Shown here piece after piece: positions 1 to 5,499 of a DNA stretch of 6,597 nucleotides. The notes beneath the pieces were generated by a model, which had not been told where the DNA came from, searched no databases, and saw only the letters and a program-made list of their open reading frames with translations. Source of the stretch: Ignavibacteriales bacterium. GTDB lineage: Bacteria; Bacteroidota; Ignavibacteria; Ignavibacteriales; Melioribacteraceae. A program made the position numbers and the translations under genes. Positions within the stretch are counted from its first letter, which is position 1. Each line of letters opens with the position of its first letter. The stretch is from contig JAGVBL010000419.1 in the NCBI GenBank assembly GCA_020059785.1, positions 1-6,597 on the forward strand. The letters are read 5' to 3'.

Positions 1-11
1 GATTATCCGGA

Positions 12-341
12 ATGATGAATCAAATAATTGTAAAAAATTTATTTAATGATATTCCGGAAAAATCTGAACAGGAATTTTTAGAAATTTTGTTGCAGAAAGA
101 TTCTATCAAAGTAGAAAGAATTGTTTCGCGGGGTCATTCGTCTCCAGAAAATTTTTGGTATGACCAGGATAAAAATGAATTTGTGCTTCTAATCTCCGGA
201 TATGCCGGAATTATATTTGATGATGGTTCTAAAATATATCTTAAACCGGGAGACTATTTAATAATTCCTGCTCATAAAAAACATAGAGTTGAATTTACCG
301 ATCCCGTTGAAAAAAGTATTTGGCTAACAATTTATTATTAA
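12..341 (+). CDS. Small single-domain cupin protein
   Basis: This is a 109-residue protein made of one cupin beta-barrel and little else. Cupin motif 1 is degenerate: G41-H42 is followed by E56 and, six residues later, G63, but the usual HxH pair is missing. Motif 2 is clear at residues 80-91, with G80, P86, H88 and H91. H42, E56, H88 and H91 could together hold a metal ion, which is inference. The closest remembered relatives are uncharacterised stand-alone bacterial cupins with the same GHSSP...FWYDQ segment; their substrate is not known to me. There is no signal peptide, so it should be cytoplasmic. Two adjacent ATG codons (12 and 15) could start it and only a weak GGA lies upstream, so the exact start is open. 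The next gene begins 8 bases after its stop, which suggests co-transcription. Confidence 0.85.
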   Translation: MMNQIIVKNLFNDIPEKSEQEFLEILLQKDSIKVERIVSRGHSSPENFWYDQDKNEFVLLISGYAGIIFDDGSKIYLKPGDYLIIPAHKKHRVEFTDPVEKSIWLTIYY

Positions 342-349
342 TTTTTTTT

Positions 350-535
350 ATGGCTGAATCAAACAAAATAGTTGGCGGAGTGTGTTATAGAATTGCCGGT
401 TACTTAGGCATTAATATTACTCTAGTTAGATCTTTTTGGGTTTTACTTACAATAATTACCTTTATAATACCCGGACTGTTCGTATATATAATTTTATGGT
501 TAACCGGTCAACCGCGTATAGAACAAAAAAACTGA
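350..535 (+). CDS. PspC-domain small membrane protein
   Basis: This is a 61-residue peptide covering a single PspC domain. The N-terminal half (residues 5-29) carries the family signature of a GVC-type turn, a GYLGI segment and a TLVR segment. It is followed by one hydrophobic helix at about 28-51 ending in ILWL, as in PspC proteins. In enterobacteria PspC is an inner-membrane sensor in the phage-shock envelope stress response, but many bacteria have stand-alone copies of unknown role, and no pspA or pspB is visible here. I chose the ATG at 350 because the domain begins right after it. An in-frame ATG at 320 would add ten residues (MANNLLLIFF) and overlap the cupin gene. The domain assignment is firm and the biological role is not. 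Confidence 0.8.
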   Translation: MAESNKIVGGVCYRIAGYLGINITLVRSFWVLLTIITFIIPGLFVYIILWLTGQPRIEQKN

Positions 536-548
536 AATGAAAATTTAA

Positions 549-1100
549 ATGAGAACAAAAACAATACTTGCAGTTACAGTGTTTTGTCTATTTTTTTCAT
601 CCAATTCATATGCACAGATTAAATCAGTAAATCTTGGTGCTTCTTTGGGGCTTGGAGAAATTAAGGGTAATTCACCTTCAGTAACCAGTCTTGGAACTTC
701 AATTTATTTAGATTTTCTACCATGGTTTTCAAATGATCTTACTTTCAGAACCGGATTTATCTATGCGCAAAAACTCGAAAGATTTCTTCCGGAGAGTCGA
801 ATTCTAAGGTATTACCCGTTCATAAGATCATATTACTTAAAGGGAGTTTTAAGAGTAGAGTTAAATGATCTGTTTTATATTGAACCGGGTGCCGGATTAA
901 TTTATTTGAATGATAGAACTTTCGGCGACATCAACGAATGGGAACCGGGTGCCTCTTTTAATTTTTTGTATGGCATTGATTTTTCAGATTCGGAACGGAA
1001 AGGGATTCATCTTGGTATCGGTTTAGATTATGGTATCACATTTATGAAGACAAGTGCAAGTTATTATTTAATCTACATTCAAATTCAGAAAAAAATCTAA
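549..1100 (+). CDS. Outer-membrane beta-barrel protein, function unknown
   Basis: This is a 183-residue secreted protein. Residues 1-23 form a Sec signal peptide: basic MRTK, a hydrophobic core, then a likely cleavage after SYA before Q23. The mature part is built of alternating hydrophobic/polar stretches rich in Gly, Tyr and Phe (for example LGASLGLG, GAGLIYL, HLGIGLDYGITF), typical of the small OmpX/OmpA-like barrels common in Bacteroidota. It ends in a strand-like segment, YYLIYIQIQ, but then a KKI tail, so it lacks the usual C-terminal aromatic residue of the outer-membrane insertion signal. No enzymatic motif or lipobox is seen. It follows the PspC-like gene after 13 bases and stops 11 bases before the stop codon of the convergent gene. 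The barrel fold is inferred from pattern rather than from a recognised close relative. Confidence 0.72.
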   Translation: MRTKTILAVTVFCLFFSSNSYAQIKSVNLGASLGLGEIKGNSPSVTSLGTSIYLDFLPWFSNDLTFRTGFIYAQKLERFLPESRILRYYPFIRSYYLKGVLRVELNDLFYIEPGAGLIYLNDRTFGDINEWEPGASFNFLYGIDFSDSERKGIHLGIGLDYGITFMKTSASYYLIYIQIQKKI

Positions 1101-1111
1101 CTATAACGTAA

Positions 1112-3163
1112 TTACAAATTCGACAATTCCTTCATCAAAGTTTCATACTGATTAAAATAGAGTGATTGCTCTCCATCGCTTAATGCTTTTTCGGGATCAG
1201 GATGAATTTCAATCATTATACCATGCGCACCAACAATTTTTGCTGCTTTAGCTAAGGGCGCTACTTTATCCCTCTGACCAATTGCGTGGGAAGGATCGAC
1301 AATAATCGGTAAATGTGTAAGTTCTTTAAGTACAGGAATTGCGCTTATATCAAGCGTGTTTCTTGTTGCTGTTTCAAATGTTCGTATCCCGCGTTCACAC
1401 AAAATTACCTGGCGGTTACCCTGGGATAAAATATATTCTGCTGCGTTTAATAATTCGTCAATAGAAGCCATTATTCCGCGCTTTAGTAAAACCGGTCGCT
1501 GTGTTTTGCCGACTTCTTTAAGTAAAGCAAAATTCTGCATGTTGCGTGCGCCTATTTGTAATATATCTGCAGTCTTAGCAACCATCGAAACAAAAGGAGT
1601 ATCGAGTACTTCTGTAACAACCGGCATATCATAATATTTTCCGGCTTGTGTTAGATCATCAAGTGCATCTAAACCTAATCCTTGAAAACTGTAAGGAGAG
1701 GTTCGAGGTTTAAAACATCCGCCTCGTAAAATCTGTCCGCCAAATTCTTTTACTTCCTGTGCACACTCAAGAATCATTTCTTTGGATTCAACCGAACAGG
1801 GACCAGCAATTACAACAAAGTTGTTACCGCCAATAAGTACATCGCGCACTTTTATAACTGTATCCTCTTTTTTGTATTCTCTGCTTGCTAACCGGTAACT
1901 TTTATTTTTGCTGGTTATTATATGAGGTGTTTCCTTAACAATTTCTTCTTTTGTCCGTTCAATATTCGTAGTGTCTATTTCATCAATTTTTCCAAGTTCA
2001 AGTTTTGTTCTTACCAGTTCCTGGGATGGATAACTGCCAAGTACTTTCATAAAGCGAACATAACGACCGAATTCATCCAGTAATTTCTGAATTGATTCAT
2101 CCTGTATGTTCCCTTCAAAATCAAGATAAAACATCTCTTCCCACGCATTTCCTATTATCGGTCTCGATTCAAGTTTAGTAAGATTTATATTGTTCTTTTT
2201 AAATACACTCAAAGCTTCTACAAGCGAGCCGGGCATTTGAGATGTTGCCATTACTATTGAAGTTTTACAAGGTATTCTCTTATCAACTACTTGTGGTTTT
2301 CTGGAAGCAACTAAAAATCTTGTGTAATTCTCTTTTTGATTAGCAATATTACGGATCAAAATTTTTAGTCCGAACAATTTTGCTGCTTCTTCACTTGCAA
2401 TAGCGGTAAAGTAAGAATTGTTTTCCTCCTTAACTTTCTGAACCGACATTGCAGTATCAATAAAATATTCAATTGAAGCATTCGGAATGTTTTCAATAAA
2501 CTTACTGCATTGAGAAGCTGCCTGGTAGTGTGCGTAAATCTTTTTTATTTTCTCAAGCTTTATATCCTTAAGACCAACCAGGCAATGGTTTACTTTATAT
2601 TTTTCTTCACCAACAATTGAAAGCGATGTATGCAAGAGAAGGTCGTATACTTCGTTAATTCCTCCTGAGGTTGTGTTCTCTATTGGAAGAACGGCTAGAT
2701 CAGATTCCCCTTTTTCAACGGAATCAATCACTTCATCAAATCTTTTCTTAAAAACAAATTTGAACTTTGTCTTTGAGGCGGAGAAATATTTTTTTGCAGC
2801 AAGGTAACTATAAGATCCTTCTATGCCCTGAATCGCTACTGTTAATATTTTTTTTCTTTCCGAAGTTGGATCATTTGCTTGAACATATTTCTGCTGCAAC
2901 CTAACCGAATCTTCTATTATTTCATAAAAGATCTTCGATATATAAGTCGAATCCAATCCTTCTTTCTTACCAATTTTTATTATACGTTTAAGAAGTTCAG
3001 CTTCCCTAGATTGATCCCTTATCGGGCTTTTAGTAGTTTCTTTTGTAAGAATTACTTCCTTACTAAGTTCTCTCCTTTTTGAAAGCATCTTTAAAATATT
3101 TTCGTCAACACTATTAATTAGCTTTCTAAGATGCTCAATATCGTTCACTCTTTTTTTAGGCAT
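1112..3163 (-). CDS. aroF: Chorismate mutase / prephenate dehydratase / ACT / DAHP synthase fusion
   Basis: A 683-residue fusion for aromatic amino acid synthesis in the cytoplasm. Residues 8-95 are AroQ chorismate mutase, aligning well with E. coli PheA; the residues matching its catalytic R11, R28, K39, D48, R51, E52 and Q88 are all present (R13, R30, K41, D50, R53, E54, Q90). Residues 106-290 are prephenate dehydratase, with LPIENTTSGG at 159-168 and the TRF motif at 281-283. Residues 299-379 are an ACT domain with GSLV (312-315, normally GALV) and ESRP (332-335), the phenylalanine-site motifs of PheA. After a charged linker, residues 423-683 are a type I DAHP synthase of the Thermotoga/Bacillus kind: GPCSVES, RGG.FKPRTSPYSFQGLG and DPSHAIGQRD, with predicted metal ligands C456, H626, E652 and D663. 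I chose the ATG at 3163 because the mutase begins just after it; an in-frame GTG at 3238 adds 25 residues without homology, and no Shine-Dalgarno is seen. It is monocistronic here. Domain calls are firm; shared feedback control is inference. Confidence 0.95.
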   Translation of the reverse strand: MPKKRVNDIEHLRKLINSVDENILKMLSKRRELSKEVILTKETTKSPIRDQSREAELLKRIIKIGKKEGLDSTYISKIFYEIIEDSVRLQQKYVQANDPTSERKKILTVAIQGIEGSYSYLAAKKYFSASKTKFKFVFKKRFDEVIDSVEKGESDLAVLPIENTTSGGINEVYDLLLHTSLSIVGEEKYKVNHCLVGLKDIKLEKIKKIYAHYQAASQCSKFIENIPNASIEYFIDTAMSVQKVKEENNSYFTAIASEEAAKLFGLKILIRNIANQKENYTRFLVASRKPQVVDKRIPCKTSIVMATSQMPGSLVEALSVFKKNNINLTKLESRPIIGNAWEEMFYLDFEGNIQDESIQKLLDEFGRYVRFMKVLGSYPSQELVRTKLELGKIDEIDTTNIERTKEEIVKETPHIITSKNKSYRLASREYKKEDTVIKVRDVLIGGNNFVVIAGPCSVESKEMILECAQEVKEFGGQILRGGCFKPRTSPYSFQGLGLDALDDLTQAGKYYDMPVVTEVLDTPFVSMVAKTADILQIGARNMQNFALLKEVGKTQRPVLLKRGIMASIDELLNAAEYILSQGNRQVILCERGIRTFETATRNTLDISAIPVLKELTHLPIIVDPSHAIGQRDKVAPLAKAAKIVGAHGIMIEIHPDPEKALSDGEQSLYFNQYETLMKELSNL

Positions 3164-3351
3164 AAAACACATTTGATGTTGAAATTTGGGGATTGAAGAT
3201 AAAAAAAAACAATAAAATAACCGAGAATCTCTTTTCACACTGCTTTAAATTGACAAACATCTCTTAAAATTGTAAGTTAGAAATGGATAAAAAACTCCAA
3301 TTAATCAAATCAGAGTAGACTAACATTGGTTTACAACTTATGGTGGTACTA
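3164..3351. promoter_or_regulatory. Divergent intergenic region between the aromatic fusion and the hybA-like operon
   Basis: These 188 bases separate two genes read outward and must hold both promoters unless the right operon is read from elsewhere. The stretch is AT-rich, with an A-run at about 3201-3209. I looked for FNR-like (TTGAT-N4-ATCAA) and CRP-like (TGTGA-N6-TCACA) palindromes and found only half-sites. No tRNA, small RNA or riboswitch fold was recognised. No convincing promoter could be picked for the minus-strand gene. Confidence 0.5.
3250..3278 (+). promoter_or_regulatory. Candidate sigma70-type promoter for the hybA-like operon
   Basis: A perfect TTGACA at 3250-3255 is followed, after 17 bases, by TAAGTT at 3273-3278, which keeps the TA...T core of a -10 box. 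This would place the transcript start near 3285, about 65 bases before the chosen hybA start. It does not fit the TAnnTTTG box described for Bacteroidetes promoters, and in DNA this AT-rich such matches arise easily, so this is only a candidate. Confidence 0.3.
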
Positions 3352-4269
3352 ATGATTAATGAATCTCGAAGGAAATTCCTAAAAACTTCTGCACTAATAG
3401 GTGCCGGAATTACAGGGTTGTCTGCTAAGTCTGTAAAAGCCGGACCGAAATACGTTTTAGATGAAAACAGAATGGGTGTGCTTGTTGATACTACTATATG
3501 TATTGGATGCAGAAAATGTGAATGGGCTTGCAAAACTGAACACGATTTACCAACACAACCGATTGAATCCTACGATGACAGATCAGTTTTCGAAAAAATG
3601 AGAAGACCCGATGCAAAAGCATTAACAGTTGTAAATGAATACCCGTCAAAAGAAACTGATCAATTTCCAATTAATGTAAAAGTACAATGCATGCATTGTG
3701 ATAAACCAGCTTGTGTATCGGCATGCATCGTTGGCGCATTTTCCAAAGAGGAAAACGGCTCGGTTATTTGGGATACGGACAAATGTATTGGATGCCGTTA
3801 TTGTATGGTAGCTTGTCCATTTCAGGTTCCTGCATTCGAGTTTGAGAAAGCTTGGCATCCCTCAATTCGTAAATGCGATTTCTGTTTTGAACGTACAAAA
3901 GAAGGAAAGCTTCCGGCTTGCATTGAAATTTGTCCGATGGAAGTTCTTACCTACGGAACAAGAAAATCACTAGTCGAACGTGCACATCAAAAAATAAGTC
4001 TTTATCCGGATCGATACATTAACTACGTTTACGGAGAGTATGAAGTTGGAGGAACCAGCTGGCTTTATTTAGCAAGCAAGGATTTTGCTGAACTTCAATT
4101 TCCAAAATTAGGAACTAATACTGCGCCGGGTGTTAGCGAAGCAATTCAACATGGAATATTCGCTTACTTTGTTCCGCCGGTTGCTTTATATGCTTTGCTT
4201 GGTGGAGTAATGTGGATTAATAAAAAGAAAGCCGAATCAAATAAACACAAGGAGGTACTTCATGAGTGA
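3352..4269 (+). CDS. hybA: HybA-like periplasmic ferredoxin subunit with four [4Fe-4S] sites
   Basis: A 305-residue iron-sulfur protein that should pass electrons between periplasmic partners and a quinone-reactive membrane subunit. Residues 5-11 are a textbook Tat signal, SRRKFLK, followed by a hydrophobic, Ala/Gly-rich stretch, so it is exported folded. Sixteen cysteines form four groups: C50, C53, C56, C60; C113, C116, C121, C125; C145, C148, C151, C155; and C175, C178, C190, C194, the pattern of the HybA/HmcB/DmsB ferredoxin family with four cubane clusters. A C-terminal helix at about 266-287 anchors it in the membrane, as in E. coli HybA. I prefer the ATG at 3352, which has GGTGG five bases upstream; the in-frame ATG at 3340 adds four residues and has no ribosome site. 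It overlaps the next gene by 8 bases. The family is firm, but a link to hydrogenase rather than another Hmc-like complex is not shown by this window. Confidence 0.92.
   Translation: MINESRRKFLKTSALIGAGITGLSAKSVKAGPKYVLDENRMGVLVDTTICIGCRKCEWACKTEHDLPTQPIESYDDRSVFEKMRRPDAKALTVVNEYPSKETDQFPINVKVQCMHCDKPACVSACIVGAFSKEENGSVIWDTDKCIGCRYCMVACPFQVPAFEFEKAWHPSIRKCDFCFERTKEGKLPACIEICPMEVLTYGTRKSLVERAHQKISLYPDRYINYVYGEYEVGGTSWLYLASKDFAELQFPKLGTNTAPGVSEAIQHGIFAYFVPPVALYALLGGVMWINKKKAESNKHKEVLHE
4249..4256 (+). promoter_or_regulatory. Strong ribosome binding site for the hybB-like gene
   Basis: AAGGAGGT is a full-length match to the 16S anti-Shine-Dalgarno and lies five bases before the ATG at 4262. It sits inside the end of the hybA-like gene and fixes the hybB start, giving an 8-base overlap and likely translational coupling. 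It contrasts with the weak or absent sites in front of the other genes in the window. Confidence 0.85.
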
Positions 4270-5497
4270 AAATATGAAACCTGTACCTCTGCCAAGAAGA
4301 TATTTTACTCCTACGGTTATAGTTATTGCGGTTATTGCGGCTGTAGGATTATTATTTGTGCTTGCACGATTAATATTTGGAATAGGAGCAGTAACAAATT
4401 TATCGAATGAATTTCCATGGGGAATTTGGATAGGGATTGATGTAGCAGCCGGAGTAGCACTTGCTGCTGGCGGATTTACTACAGCTGCACTGGGTCATAT
4501 AATGCACAAGGAAGAATATCATTTAATAACACGTCCGGCATTACTAACTGCAATGCTTGGTTACACATTTGTTGCAATAAGTGTTGGAATTGATTTAGGA
4601 CGATACTACTACATCTGGCATCCACTAATAATGTGGAATGGTAACTCTGCCCTATTTGAAGTAGGCATGTGCGTTATGATTTATCTAACCGTCCTTTATA
4701 TTGAATTCCTTCCGATTGTAACCGAACGGTTTATTGGACGAGTTAATCTTCCGGGATTTTTTAAAAGATTTAACGTATCTCTTGATAAATTATTAAGAGC
4801 ATTAGATAGAGGTCTGGATAAAACAATGTTTATTTTTATTATTGCCGGTGTTGTTCTCTCCTGTTTACATCAATCCTCGCTTGGAACATTGATGATAATT
4901 GCCGGACCCAAAATGCATCCTTTATGGCAAACACCTATTCTTCCATTATTATTCTTGCTTTCTGCAATGTCTGTTGGTTTCCCTATGGTGATATTTGAAT
5001 CCTATCTTACATCAAAATCCTTCGGTTTGAAACCCGAGACTAATATTATGGCAAACCTCGGAAGTATGGTAGCACCATTACTCGGTATTTATCTTTCATT
5101 CAAATTAGGTGATATGGTAATTAGACAGACATTTGTTTATTTAACCGAGTTCAATACAGCAAGTGTAATGTTTGTTATAGAGATTGTAATTGGTGTAGTT
5201 GTTCCGTTACGGCTCTTCCTGTCGCCGCAAATTCAGAAATCGCCGATGGGATTAAGTATCGCGGCGTTTCTTGTAATCTTTGGCGTATTCTTAAATAGAA
5301 TGAATAATTTTATTGTTGCATACAATCCTCCTTATGTATTTCAGAGTTATTTTCCATCAATTGGAGAAATTTCTGTAACAGCGGGTTTTATTGCTCTGGA
5401 AATTTTATTGTTCAGAGCTTTTGTAATGATTTTCCCTATTGTTAGCGTTCCTCAGCATTCCGGTACAAAAGCAAAGTTCTCTATAAGGAGTGTGTAG
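4262..5497 (+). CDS. hybB: HybB/NrfD-family integral membrane subunit (quinone-reactive)
   Basis: A 411-residue polytopic membrane protein of the NrfD/PsrC family, closest in feel to HybB of hydrogenase-2. I count about ten hydrophobic helices, near residues 17-38, 55-80, 93-113, 129-150, 188-213, 223-246, 265-281, 300-320, 329-347 and 368-392. The stretch at 51-72, containing PWGIWIGIDV and a Gly/Ala-rich helix, is the hallmark of the HybB group. Family members carry no haem or metal and bind menaquinone near the periplasmic face, exchanging electrons with the four-cluster ferredoxin partner; some are proposed to move protons. There is no cleavable signal. The length fits HybB (about 390-400 residues). 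It overlaps the hybA-like gene and is followed after two bases by the cytochrome gene, so the three products almost certainly form one complex or pathway. Confidence 0.92.
   Translation: MSENMKPVPLPRRYFTPTVIVIAVIAAVGLLFVLARLIFGIGAVTNLSNEFPWGIWIGIDVAAGVALAAGGFTTAALGHIMHKEEYHLITRPALLTAMLGYTFVAISVGIDLGRYYYIWHPLIMWNGNSALFEVGMCVMIYLTVLYIEFLPIVTERFIGRVNLPGFFKRFNVSLDKLLRALDRGLDKTMFIFIIAGVVLSCLHQSSLGTLMIIAGPKMHPLWQTPILPLLFLLSAMSVGFPMVIFESYLTSKSFGLKPETNIMANLGSMVAPLLGIYLSFKLGDMVIRQTFVYLTEFNTASVMFVIEIVIGVVVPLRLFLSPQIQKSPMGLSIAAFLVIFGVFLNRMNNFIVAYNPPYVFQSYFPSIGEISVTAGFIALEILLFRAFVMIFPIVSVPQHSGTKAKFSIRSV
5485..5490 (+). promoter_or_regulatory. Ribosome binding site for the multihaem cytochrome
   Basis: AAGGAG ends nine bases before the ATG at 5500 and lies within the last codons of the hybB-like gene. 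It supports this start, which is also required for the signal peptide. Confidence 0.75.
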
Positions 5498-5499
5498 CC

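Noticed and set aside
498..513. Near-perfect inverted repeat GGTTAACCGGTCAACC
   Set aside because: It falls within the last codons of the PspC-like gene, has no T-run after it, and is short enough to be chance.
1356..1634. Plus-strand open frame inside the aromatic fusion gene (92 residues)
   Set aside because: It lies antisense within the strongly conserved DAHP synthase domain and has no recognisable domain or ribosome site, so it is a shadow of the real gene.
2879..3082. Plus-strand open frame opposite the chorismate mutase domain (67 residues)
   Set aside because: Phe/Tyr-rich composition from reading AT-rich coding DNA backwards; no domain and no initiation signal.
3164..3238. In-frame extension of the aromatic fusion gene from a GTG, encoding a Phe-rich stretch that resembles an attenuator leader peptide (RLFYCFF)
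   Set aside because: It has no stop before the enzyme, so it cannot work as a classical separate leader. It begins with GTG and no ribosome site, and no terminator/antiterminator hairpin pair was seen. It is probably untranslated leader DNA.
3250..3263. Possible FNR-type site starting at TTGAC upstream of hybA
   Set aside because: Only the left half resembles the consensus; the right half (ATCTC) does not, so it is not called as an operator.
3264..3533. Minus-strand open frame across the hybA start (89 residues)
   Set aside because: It overlaps the Tat signal and first iron-sulfur motif of the clear plus-strand gene and has no family features.
3646..3858. Minus-strand open frame inside hybA (70 residues)
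   Set aside because: It is antisense to the second and third cysteine groups of the ferredoxin and has no features of its own.
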